From NCBI GenBank assembly GCA_029931975.1, contig JAOZQY010000040.1, forward strand, positions 1 to 34,828: DNA of 34,828 nucleotides, in the 5' to 3' direction. The notes under the pieces were generated by a model, which was given only the letters and a program-made list of their open reading frames with translations, ran no database searches and was not told the DNA's origin. A program made the position numbers and the translations under genes. The DNA is from Bacteroidales bacterium (GTDB taxonomy: Bacteria; Bacteroidota; Bacteroidia; Bacteroidales; GCA-2748055). Positions 18,562 to 26,043 of this stretch are shown one piece after another (the stretch's first letter is position 1; the number at the start of each line of letters is the position of its first letter).

Positions 18562-19152
18562 ATGGGACCACTAATTATTAACGATATTATATCACAGAAT
18601 ACTAATTTCTTCCTGGCCTTCCTCATTGGCATCGGCTTTGGATTTGTACTGGAGAGCAGCGGTTTCTCATCCAGTCGCAAACTGGCCGGAGTCTTCTACG
18701 GTTACGATACCGTCGTACTAAAAGTCTTCTTTACAGCTGCCATTGTGTCCATGCTCGGACTGCTCTTTATGAGCCTCTTTAACTGGATCGACCTGGACAT
18801 GGTTTACATCAATCCCACCTACCTCTGGTCGACCATCATCGGAGGTGCCATTATGGGAGCCGGCTTTATAACCGGTGGATTCTGTCCGGGTACAAGCTTC
18901 TGTGCTGCATCCATCGGGAAAATCGATGCTTTGTTCTTTATCGGGGGTTTGTTCCTGGGGATCCTCATTTTTGCAGAGGCCTACCCCCTGCTGGAGCCTC
19001 TCTATAAAGGTTCATTTAAGGGAACCCCCACCCTGCCCCAGGCATTGGGCATGAAAGATGGCGTGGTAGTATTGGGTATTATTATCGTGGCCCTGGGCAT
19101 GTTCTGGGTCGGCGAATGGGCCGAAAAGAAATTTCCCCGCGAAGAGTATTAA
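18562..19152 (+). CDS. YeeE/YedE-family (DUF6691-like) transporter, second half-length protein
   Basis: 196 residues, about five or six hydrophobic segments. The motif GGFCPGTSFCAASIGKIDA holds Cys108 and Cys114, and an N-terminal GFVLESSGFSSSRKLAG repeat-like segment is typical of the second half. With the preceding gene (18-bp gap) it should build a two-subunit version of the YeeE fold. In the operon it would bring the sulfur substrate in, or move product between compartments, next to the reductase. Both genes keep their cysteine motifs, so the pair looks functional. Confidence 0.88.
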   Translation: MGPLIINDIISQNTNFFLAFLIGIGFGFVLESSGFSSSRKLAGVFYGYDTVVLKVFFTAAIVSMLGLLFMSLFNWIDLDMVYINPTYLWSTIIGGAIMGAGFITGGFCPGTSFCAASIGKIDALFFIGGLFLGILIFAEAYPLLEPLYKGSFKGTPTLPQALGMKDGVVVLGIIIVALGMFWVGEWAEKKFPREEY

Positions 19153-19211
19153 ACAATTAGAGAGCCTATCCGTTTAATTATTGATACAACATAAATACTA
19201 AAACGAAGCAT

Positions 19212-19829
19212 ATGAAACCAAGAGTATATTTAGCACTATTTATTATTCCCCTTGGATTAATCCTGGCTGCAGTACCGGCCAATACCACCCATCCCTATAA
19301 GTTGTCGCCCCAGGATTTACTTGAGTATGTGAACAGCGGGATGCAGTATTTCACTCCCGACGAAGTAGCTCATATGATAGTGAGCAAGGACCCGTCGCTG
19401 GTGCTGATGGATGTACGCAGTGCTGACGAGTATGAGAAGTTTCACCTGCCGGGAGCCATCAACATCCCCCTGGCCTCCATACTGGAGGACCAGTGGGAGG
19501 ATTATATCAATCAGGACCTGCGTTATAATGTTTTTTACTCCAATGGAACGGTCAATGCCAACCAGGCTTGGATGCTCACACGTCAACTGGGATACGAGAA
19601 CAATTATGTATTGCAAGGGGGGCTCAACTACTGGGTAGAGACCATTATGAACCCCACCAAACCCGCATCAACCAGTCCGGACGAAGAGATCGCAAAATAT
19701 GACTTCCGCAAGGGTGCCGGTCAGGCCCTGGGCGGAGGTGCCGTAGTGGAAAGTAGCTCTCAGCCCGCTCCGAATCTTCCCAAGATTGCTCCCCGACCCA
19801 AGAAGAAGCGGGTAGAGGGAGGTTGTTAG
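19212..19829 (+). CDS. Exported rhodanese-fold protein lacking the catalytic cysteine
   Basis: 205 residues. A signal or anchor segment (about 5-24) precedes a rhodanese domain (about 45-150: VLMDVRSADEYEKFHLPGAINIPL is followed by the active-site loop). At the catalytic position the loop reads VFYSNGTVNANQA, so Ser110 stands where active rhodaneses have Cys. The only cysteine is the very last residue (Cys205), after a basic Pro/Lys tail, RPKKKRVEGGC. Classical sulfurtransfer at the domain is therefore doubtful; sulfur-compound binding or a tail-Cys function are alternatives. It is the last gene of the sulfur operon (59-bp gap). Its last 108 bases are duplicated at 26419-26526. Confidence 0.85.
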   Translation: MKPRVYLALFIIPLGLILAAVPANTTHPYKLSPQDLLEYVNSGMQYFTPDEVAHMIVSKDPSLVLMDVRSADEYEKFHLPGAINIPLASILEDQWEDYINQDLRYNVFYSNGTVNANQAWMLTRQLGYENNYVLQGGLNYWVETIMNPTKPASTSPDEEIAKYDFRKGAGQALGGGAVVESSSQPAPNLPKIAPRPKKKRVEGGC

Positions 19830-19833
19830 TTCC

Positions 19834-19942
19834 TCAACCCGACCACCCATCCCGGTCCAGGTTACGGTAACTAAGGGCTTCTGCCAGATGTGAGGGATGA
19901 ATATTTTTTGTCCCTTCCAGGTCTGCAATGGTACGTGCCACT
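19834..19942 (-). pseudogene. comM: Remnant of the comM 3' end
   Basis: Read on the minus strand this matches the last 36 or so codons of the intact comM at 27237-28775, including the stop codon: VARTIADLE, then [10 protein letters not shown], then [12 protein letters not shown] count about 14 differences in about 108 bases (roughly 87% identity, by eye). Homology ends abruptly near 19942 and no upstream comM sequence follows. It lies four bases after the rhodanese stop, so the left flank keeps the ancestral rhodanese/comM convergent junction. Confidence 0.85.
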
Positions 19943-20117
19943 TACCCAAATCTTCATTATCAAGCGTGTACAACAATGAACTGTGCTAAAATCCAAACCT
20001 TTATATAATTTCTTTATCAGTCTGGATTTTTTCGGCATAATGATATTGGTTCAGTTTCGTTTAGGCGTACAGAGGGCCCTACTACATATAACCTTTAGGG
20101 AGAAAGAAACCGTTTAA
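19943..20117. other. Left end of the accessory island, no recognised gene
   Basis: From the comM remnant to the open frame at 20118 the DNA is AT-rich with short frames only. A minus-strand frame starting at an ATG complementary to 20036-20038 (MPKKSRLIKKLYKGL...) runs into the comM remnant and stops there out of frame with it; I do not regard it as established. No terminal inverted repeat or attachment site was recognised. Confidence 0.4.
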
Positions 20118-20147
20118 AGACTGGTTCCTTCTATCTGGCTATGTGGT

Positions 20148-20363
20148 TTGTCAGATTTAGATTTAGGAACCATCATAGTCAATTCGGATTTGATTGCCTA
20201 TGTTGTTCCTCCTGAAACTAAGGATGTAAGAACTGCTATCTACTTTACAGATTTTCCTCTGGATGATGATAAGAAAGTAAGGATGGTTGAAGAGGATTAT
20301 GAACTGATAAAGAAGTTATTAAAAGCAATTCCAGTAACGAAAACTCCAGTAAAGCTTCATTAG
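20148..20363 (+). CDS. Small hypothetical protein, possibly a 5'-truncated fragment
   Basis: 71 residues if translation starts at the TTG at 20148; the frame is open from 20118 but contains no ATG. The sequence (GTIIVNSDLIAYVVPPETKD, then TAIYFTDF and an EEDYELIKKLL end) looks like a genuine small beta-strand plus C-terminal helix protein, comparable in shape to FlbD-like small proteins. The absence of a proper start suggests that the 5' end was lost in rearrangement. Function unknown. Confidence 0.4.
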   Translation: MSDLDLGTIIVNSDLIAYVVPPETKDVRTAIYFTDFPLDDDKKVRMVEEDYELIKKLLKAIPVTKTPVKLH

Positions 20364-20775
20364 GCTGATCCTATCGGATAGTTGAAAAGTCGTGCTTATT
20401 ATCTATATCACGACATTTTCAGGATTTTCCAACATAGTCCCCTTCTCAAAACCTCCAACGATGGGAAATTAAGAGGGGCGATTTAGGGGTGGGCGCTTGG
20501 TGTATCATTATAGCCTATACCCAGTACAGCAAAATACAGTGAAGTTGAAAACTAAATAACAATCTTATTAGTCACCGAATCTATAATTAAAAACAACCAT
20601 AAATTCTAAAGGATATATGCTTGAATTATAATAGTTTACTGTACTGATAAATAATTGTTCATATTCCGGCTTCACTAGGGAAAGAAAGCAGATATTTAAA
20701 GAGAGATCTACTGTAAGCATTCGGCCTAATACACTCTAACTTTTTCCAACTGATTCCAAAACTGTTTGGAGATTT
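20364..20775. other. Gene-free stretch in the island
   Basis: About 410 bp without a credible gene. It holds a small inverted repeat, GTCGTG (20389-20394) with CACGAC (20409-20414), which could act as a weak hairpin after the small ORF. Otherwise only AT-rich sequence leading to the IS66 fragment is seen. Confidence 0.5.
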
Positions 20776-21053
20776 CTACAACTTAACCGTAGTTTCTTGA
20801 AGATTTTCAGAGGCTGTCCAACGATGTGGAAGCAATTCAGCCAGATCCATGGAGTAATCGTTGTTGTATTCCGGGATTCTTGACAGCACATCAATAAGCC
20901 AGTCCCTGGGATTTACATCACAGGCCTTGCAGGATCCCAGGAGGGAGTACATAATGGCCGCGTTTTCTGCTGCATCATGGTTACCGCAGAACATGTATGC
21001 TTTCCGACCGACGGCCAAGGGGCGGATAGCATTTTCGACGCCGTTATCCAAAT
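20776..21053 (-). mobile_element. IS66-family transposase C-terminal fragment (minus orientation)
   Basis: On the minus strand, from near 21053 to the stop at 20776, the frame encodes the IS66 C-terminal region: the DN..E box as DNGVENAIRPLAVGRKAY, then NAAIMYSLLGSCKACDVNP, then DLAELLPHRW. The DDE transposase catalytic Glu lies in the VENAIRP segment. Everything N-terminal of this box (several hundred residues in a complete IS66 TnpC) is absent. The fragment is joined head to head with a second, different IS66 fragment. Confidence 0.85.
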
Positions 21054-21087
21054 GTTGTGATAACTTGGCTGAAAATGCTATACGTCC
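21020..21087. repeat. Imperfect palindrome at the head-to-head IS66 fusion
   Basis: The centre lies at 21053/21054. Each arm encodes, on its own strand, the conserved box D-N-x-x-E-N-A-I-R-P, so the palindrome arises from joining two homologous coding segments head to head. The best-matched part is ATAGCATTTTC (21026-21036) against GAAAATGCTAT (21071-21081), plus GTTATC (21043-21048) against GATAAC (21059-21064). The arms differ at many positions because they come from two diverged elements. Confidence 0.75.
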
Positions 21088-21289
21088 AATCACGCTTGGG
21101 AGAAAAAATTACTTGTTTGCAGGATCAAATCGTGGAGCAGAACAGGCGGCGATGATGTATTCCTTTTTTGCCACATCTAAGAAGAATGATGTCAATCCAT
21201 ATCAATGGCTGAAGAAAATCCTTGAGGTTATCCCAACCTACAAGGTCAACCGGCTAACGGATCTGTTGCCACAGAATCTGGAGGTGTAA
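21054..21289 (+). mobile_element. IS66-family transposase C-terminal fragment (plus orientation)
   Basis: From the palindrome centre to the stop at 21289 the plus frame encodes another IS66 C-terminal region: DNLAENAIRPITLGRKNYLF, AGSNRGAEQAAMMYSF, NDVNPYQWL and TDLLPQNLEV. It is clearly different in sequence from the minus-strand fragment (for example KKNDVNPYQW against KACDVNPRDW), so the two derive from different IS66 elements. The upstream part of the long plus frame (20861-21053) is only the antisense of the other fragment. Confidence 0.85.
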
Positions 21290-21474
21290 GCTCCCAGCAT
21301 ACCACAAATATCCTAATTGCCTGAAGAAAATCTATGACCTATTTGGTAGGACGGATACAACTTTGTAGTTTATATCCATCTAAACAATCTCTTTATGGCC
21401 AAAAGGGGCATTTGTTTGGAGGAGATTGCATTCAAAGTCTTAACAGTCTAACGTAAAGCACATTTCGCTAACAA

Positions 21475-21511
21475 AAATGATCCTCAGAATGAGATATTCT
21501 GAGGATCATTT
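21475..21511 (-). terminator. Strong intrinsic terminator of the secreted-protein operon
   Basis: Perfect 16-bp inverted repeat, AAATGATCCTCAGAAT (21475-21490) and its complement at 21496-21511, with a 5-base loop. On the minus strand it is followed by a short T run (complement of 21473-21477). It begins 25 bases downstream of the stop codon of the gene at 21536-22447. Confidence 0.8.
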
Positions 21512-21535
21512 GTCTAGAGCCACCGTTTGTGGCCT

Positions 21536-22447
21536 TTAGAATAACAGGAATTTTTGAATATCTTCATCGTTGATAATAATAATGTATAACCCATTGTCTT
21601 GGTTCATTAGATTGAACTCGTAAAAATTGGTAAGTATATTGTTATTCAAAAAAATTGTTTTCCCAAGCAAATTCATAACTCTTATTGATGAAATTGGATG
21701 CTTGGATTGAATTTGAATTCTCTTACCAATCGTGGTAATTGAAATCACATTCTCCTGAACGATCTCTTGCTCAATATCCATTATTGCACTACTATCAATA
21801 TAGCAACTACTGAATGCTGAATCCCTCCAAATTATTGAGTTATTTTCAGAATAGCATGTGAGATATGACTTTGTATAACAACCTATAAAACACATACAGG
21901 ATTCATTCAAAAGGCCAAAATTCAAACTGCCGATTCCTTCAACCCAAATATCTTTTTCAACACATTCCGGGCATCCAATACATTGATATTCAATAAATAA
22001 TTGCTTCCTAGTATCTCCATCAATACTTATGGTATTGATGGAGTCAACGATAGCAAGAGCTTGATTAATGGAAGGATGGTCTATGCGAATCAGGCGATAG
22101 ACTGTAATGGAGTCCCCGGTATCAAGACTGAAGTCGTATAGGAGAGCCTCTTCCAAGGTATATCTGGATTCGCTGAGGTAAATTCGGCTCGAATCCTCTC
22201 TGATTCCCACTATACCAAAGGTCTCCCGGAACAGAGAATCATAGCTTATAAATAGTTTCTTGTACGGAATTCCACTAATTATTGTATCACCACCCGTTTT
22301 CATTCCATAATAGGTCCAGGTGGGTTTCAGATGCTCTGGTGAAAAATCATCATCATATATAGTTAGGTTCCAGCATTTAACCGTATCCTGCGAAAAAGAG
22401 CTCAGCTGAATGCAAATAAGAGCTGTAAGAATTAAAAATCTTTTCAT
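21536..22447 (-). CDS. Secreted protein with T9SS-like C-terminal domain, unknown function
   Basis: 303 residues. A signal peptide (about 1-19, ending SSFSQ) is followed by a Cys-containing beta-rich region (CIGCPECVEKDIWVEGIGSL and CMCFIGCYTKSYLTCY), seen in many Bacteroidota exported proteins. A C-terminal T9SS-like sorting domain follows (IQIQSKHPISSIRVMNLLGK, then NQDNGLYIIII). The last strand is short and lacks the usual Lys-rich end. It starts 8 bp after the C10 protease stop and shares its operon. Codon use is AT-rich compared with the flanking chromosome. Confidence 0.8.
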   Translation of the reverse strand: MKRFLILTALICIQLSSFSQDTVKCWNLTIYDDDFSPEHLKPTWTYYGMKTGGDTIISGIPYKKLFISYDSLFRETFGIVGIREDSSRIYLSESRYTLEEALLYDFSLDTGDSITVYRLIRIDHPSINQALAIVDSINTISIDGDTRKQLFIEYQCIGCPECVEKDIWVEGIGSLNFGLLNESCMCFIGCYTKSYLTCYSENNSIIWRDSAFSSCYIDSSAIMDIEQEIVQENVISITTIGKRIQIQSKHPISSIRVMNLLGKTIFLNNNILTNFYEFNLMNQDNGLYIIIINDEDIQKFLLF

Positions 22448-22455
22448 CTTTCTAG

Positions 22456-23892
22456 TTAATAAGGTTCACCACAAGTTTCAATATTAATAAGCAATTGTGC
22501 TCCAGTTTCGATTTTGAAACCCTCTGATAATTCGACTCCTTCTCCAGCGTAGAATGCAATGTTAGCCCCAGAACTACCAGTCCCGCTTATTTCGCTTGAT
22601 ATGCTTATTGTACTACTTGCCTGATATGCAGCAACAGTAGAGGATGCTAGATCTGTAGTAATGTTGATATCTGTTGGAATATTACAATCTGGCTTAAGAT
22701 TTGTAACAGCTTGATATAATGTGTCATGAGGAACTAGAGGATGAACACCATCTGCATCACTTGTAAATAAGTAATAATAGGCGTCACTCCATCCTCCTCT
22801 TCCCATTGCCATATAAAAATAGTCATCATCTTCATATCCATTTATCACAACAGCGTGACGGTAATATTTAAATAATACAGGCCTTCCATTATCAATCTCC
22901 GTTCTCAATGCAGATTTAAAACTGGTCGGATTATTATCTATGGTTGAACTACTCCAATAAGTCCAGCTAGAATCAAATCCCAAATGGTCTTCCATTTCCT
23001 GTGCCCAATTTGAGCTAGGGGGATATGTGCCCTCGGTCCACCAATACATATTGACTGCTAGTCCACTATGATAGAATAACCTCCCCACTTCGTTTATTTG
23101 TTCATCTGTTATTCCTGGTAATATATCCCAACTACCTTCATCACAATTTTCTAACCCATTGCCACAGTAGGTTAACCTAAAAGGCATTAGATCATAATTG
23201 TAAAGATGATCAGAGTGAGTAATAGAGTGCGTATAAGTAGTTCCTTCATAATATTGATTATAAGATGTGGATCCTGCACCTTGCTTCGGGTGTTTCCAAT
23301 ATTTGCATATTTGCGCTACCGCTAAAGGAACGCAGCCGTTCGAACCTTCCATATCAGGTGTTAATATACTATAAGGATACCAAGCTGCCCATCTTGAAGT
23401 CTGATTTCCTTCAAATAATGATGGAACACTAGCTCCTCCAGCTTTCAGTGCTGATGGAGAGTTGTCATAGTTTTCGATAGAAATCCATTCTTTTAGGGTA
23501 TTCTCATTCGCATTGTCTTCCTTGTTTTTCACAACATAAGCAATCTTTTCAGTATACGAATTGAACCAAGATGTCAGTTGGACATTAGTCGGGTCTGGTT
23601 TTAAATATCCTGTTCTTGAATATCCAAGTATGGGATGAATTTTATTATCCGCAGAAACAATTACAAATCCACCATCCGAATAATTAAAAATATAAAATGC
23701 GGGGATACCAGCATCCTCTACTGTAAATACTTCTGATATTTCAAGCGATTTCTGGATTGATTTAATTGCATTCCATTTATTGGAAATAGAGAGTGCTTTT
23801 TCTTTTGATATAGGCTCTGAATATGTGCTGATAGTTACTGAAAACATTAACAACACAGATAATATAGTTATATTGAAGACAATTCTTTTCAT
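22456..23892 (-). CDS. Secreted C10-family (streptopain-like) cysteine protease
   Basis: 478 residues. After a signal peptide comes a Spi/propeptide-type region (about 28-120: SKEKALSISNKW... AFYIFNYSDGGFVIVSADN). The papain-like catalytic domain has nucleophile Cys187 in GSNGCVPLAVAQI and catalytic His346 in YRHAVVINGYEDD, followed by a GRGGWSDAYYY segment where the family usually has a GWGG motif. The C-terminal ~80 residues (ISSEISGTGSSGANIAFYAG, GVELSEGFKIETGAQ) are a surface-adhesin-type beta repeat rather than a standard T9SS tail. It lies between two other exported-protein genes and is AT-rich. It may degrade proteins or process a neighbour. Confidence 0.9.
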   Translation of the reverse strand: MKRIVFNITILSVLLMFSVTISTYSEPISKEKALSISNKWNAIKSIQKSLEISEVFTVEDAGIPAFYIFNYSDGGFVIVSADNKIHPILGYSRTGYLKPDPTNVQLTSWFNSYTEKIAYVVKNKEDNANENTLKEWISIENYDNSPSALKAGGASVPSLFEGNQTSRWAAWYPYSILTPDMEGSNGCVPLAVAQICKYWKHPKQGAGSTSYNQYYEGTTYTHSITHSDHLYNYDLMPFRLTYCGNGLENCDEGSWDILPGITDEQINEVGRLFYHSGLAVNMYWWTEGTYPPSSNWAQEMEDHLGFDSSWTYWSSSTIDNNPTSFKSALRTEIDNGRPVLFKYYRHAVVINGYEDDDYFYMAMGRGGWSDAYYYLFTSDADGVHPLVPHDTLYQAVTNLKPDCNIPTDINITTDLASSTVAAYQASSTISISSEISGTGSSGANIAFYAGEGVELSEGFKIETGAQLLINIETCGEPY

Positions 23893-23929
23893 ATTCGATC
23901 GAATTTGATTTTAAATTGAGTGATAAAAA

Positions 23930-25058
23930 TTAATCCGTTATAACCATCCGTTTTGATCCAACCTCAATTCCATCAATTATTAAGTTGTATATAAATAATC
24001 CGCGGTTCAACTCAGAAGCAGGAATCAGTATGTTTCCCTCTCCAGAAATTGAAATATTGTAGCTCATAATTTGGGCTCCCTGCAAATCATATACGTTGAT
24101 CATAGCTGATGATTCAATTCGTGGGATAGAATATCTGATACTCGTGACTTCATTAAATGGATTCGGAATATTTTGGTATAGAATTGGTTGCAATTGATCC
24201 CCCCTTGGATCATTTGATGTTTGAATACTAGCGGATTTCGTGAAATCAGTAACTGTGCTGACAAGACTTTTTAAGCTATCAATCTGCTCTTGTTGGATTT
24301 GAATTGCATCAATAAGTAGAGGAATAATTTCGATATAGTTTATTGCTTTTAATGAGTCACCTCTACTTTCAACGAGAGAGGGTAAAATTAACTCAACTTC
24401 TTGTGCTATTAATCCATATCGAATCTTGTTTTTATTAACAGAGGAACTACCCATTTTCTCACCAAAAGCGCCCTCTTTGAAATTGTACTTAACAGGTCGA
24501 AGTTGGTTGATTATGTCTAGAGATGCGCTTAAATCCAAAATATTCTCTTTCAATGAGAGATCTGATATTGTATGAAGACCACTATGCCACACATCTCCAT
24601 CTCCATCTACCCAGAAATTATTAGAAGATCCTAATTTCACATTATAGCATTGAGTCTCATAGTTAGGAGCATTAGTCACAAATGATTGAAAATTGTATGT
24701 GGTAGATATTGGATTCAATTTGTCCAGAATTCCTGTCTATAGTCAAAACATTTTTATCATCGCTTGTTGATGTACCATAAGGAGAATGTGTGCCAATAAG
24801 TAGTTTGTTAAGTCCTCCATCGTATCTTATATACGTGCCGCGCCAGGAAGTTGGCCCTTCACACAATCGGATAGTGTTATCATGATCTATAGTGCTTTCC
24901 AAAATCATGACAGGATCAGCATCCTTTAGATGCAATAAATATCCTGGAGAAGAGGTCCCAATTCCAAGATAGCCACTTGAAGTGTATTTGATTTGAGAGA
25001 ATGAAATGGCTGAGAAAACAAAAAAGATTGCAAGACAAGAAATAGCTGATTTTTTCAT
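23930..25058 (-). pseudogene. Secreted S74 (chaperone of endosialidase) T9SS protein, frameshifted
   Basis: Two overlapping minus frames form one protein. The first (25058 down to 24672) has the signal peptide (ending SFSQ) and a phage-tail-like start, GYLGIGTSSPGYLLHL. The second (open from about 24738 to 23930, no ATG at its start) carries the S74 intramolecular chaperone (SDLSLKENILDLSASLDIIN, YGLIAQEVELILPSLV) and a T9SS sorting domain (NIPNPFNEVTSIRYSIP, then NRGLFIYNLII). Moving from the first frame to the second needs a +1 shift somewhere in 24672-24738. Signal peptide and sorting domain are in different frames, so the gene is probably broken, unless there is a sequencing error or programmed shift. 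It heads the secreted-protein operon. Confidence 0.75.
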
Positions 25059-25249
25059 TGAGGTTGGTTTTTGAGATTAACTTAAGTATATATCTGTTCG
25101 CCAGGGTGCAGCCTAGCAGCTATAAAAAAAATATAGGATAGTCCTTTGGTGAATTCCATAAATAAATGTATTTGGATTATATAATAAAAACAAATAAGCA
25201 AAATACGTGCCAACAAGCTGATTTACAAGGAGTAAAAATTTCAATTGCG
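25059..25249. other. AT-rich upstream region of the secreted-protein operon
   Basis: No gene seen. It must contain the promoter for the minus-strand operon starting at 25058, but I find no sequence matching TAnnTTTG at a suitable position. Confidence 0.4.
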
Positions 25250-25273
25250 TAAAACCACAAACTTGTGGTTTTA
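25250..25273. terminator. Probable bidirectional hairpin terminator
   Basis: TAAAACCACAA (25250-25260) is perfectly complementary to TTGTGGTTTTA (25263-25273), with only two bases between them, so the loop would open part of the stem. A run of four T follows the stem on either strand. It lies 86 bp after the stop of the small gene at 25359 and would end that minus-strand operon. Confidence 0.5.
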
Positions 25274-25358
25274 TCAGAATAGCAAGGATAATGTTACCTG
25301 TTTATATTATGTTGTACAACATAGGGGTTCGGCAAAAAAATGAATCAATCTCTAATAG

Positions 25359-25541
25359 TTAAGACTTAATCTGAATTTTCATCCTCTCATTTTCCACCAT
25401 CAGCTCCCTGTTCTTATCCTGTAGCTCCACTGAAAACTCCTTCACTTTCTCTAATTTCTGGAACCTCTTGCGGAACTCCTTTGCAAATTTCTTGAAGGCA
25501 ACGTCACCTTCGGTGCGTCTTATCATCTTATCGAGTATCAT
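25359..25541 (-). CDS. Small coiled-coil protein, unknown function
   Basis: 60 residues, almost entirely charged and helical (KEFRKRFQKLEKVKEFSVEL, QDKNRELMVENERMKIQIKS), predicted coiled coil. The start codon overlaps the stop of the upstream gene in ATGA, which favours a real coupled gene pair. It is not recognised; it may be an accessory or partner of the protein encoded at 25538-26023. Confidence 0.55.
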   Translation of the reverse strand: MILDKMIRRTEGDVAFKKFAKEFRKRFQKLEKVKEFSVELQDKNRELMVENERMKIQIKS

Positions 25542-26023
25542 AATTTCACGATTTTTTTATCAATCTCAGGTCTGAAAGTCAGCATTATTACCTCTTTTGG
25601 CACTTTATCCTTTCGTGACTTAAAGGTTTCGTGGTTCATCCAGCGAACCTCCACCACACCCTTGAAACCGATTTCTTTCCACTCTTCGATCCGTATAGTA
25701 ATATCAAACCCGATGAAATCATATGCTCCACCGGGATGCTTAAAAAAGTTGAAGTATTTTGTTTGGTGCCCTTTGTTGTGCCTGATTGTTAGAGAATTCA
25801 ATTTGCGGGCCTCCATAATATAATCGGGGTACTGATCAATCTTGATCTCTCTTACTTTTGTTTCAAACACCACTGAGGCATCTCTTGGTGTGATCTGGTA
25901 GAAGCCGTCGTATCCTTTGAAAGAATTAGGCTTAGTAAACTGATAAGCATACAGCTTATCTTCATAGGATTGAAATAACTGGGCCGTTAGGATTCTCTCT
26001 TCATATTCTTGTAGTTTTGACAT
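25538..26023 (-). CDS. Hypothetical cytoplasmic protein, possibly nuclease-like
   Basis: 161 residues, no signal peptide or membrane segment. Many Asp, Glu, Lys and aromatic residues; a segment FKGYDGFYQI...ASVVFETKVREIKIDQYPDY contains an E-x-K triplet after a strand, vaguely like PD-(D/E)xK nucleases, but I cannot confirm the fold. It is transcribed with the coiled-coil gene through an ATGA overlap. I do not recognise the family. Its place inside the accessory island makes a mobile-element or defence role possible; this is inference. Confidence 0.55.
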   Translation of the reverse strand: MSKLQEYEERILTAQLFQSYEDKLYAYQFTKPNSFKGYDGFYQITPRDASVVFETKVREIKIDQYPDYIMEARKLNSLTIRHNKGHQTKYFNFFKHPGGAYDFIGFDITIRIEEWKEIGFKGVVEVRWMNHETFKSRKDKVPKEVIMLTFRPEIDKKIVKL

Positions 26024-26043
26024 TCATAGTTAATAATATTAGA

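Noticed and set aside
19668-19976. A 102-residue minus-strand frame over the rhodanese end
   Set aside because: It crosses the rhodanese tail and the comM remnant in a frame that matches neither.
20861-21289. A single 142-residue plus-strand gene
   Set aside because: Its first half is only the antisense of the minus-strand IS66 fragment; just the part after 21054 is IS66 transposase.
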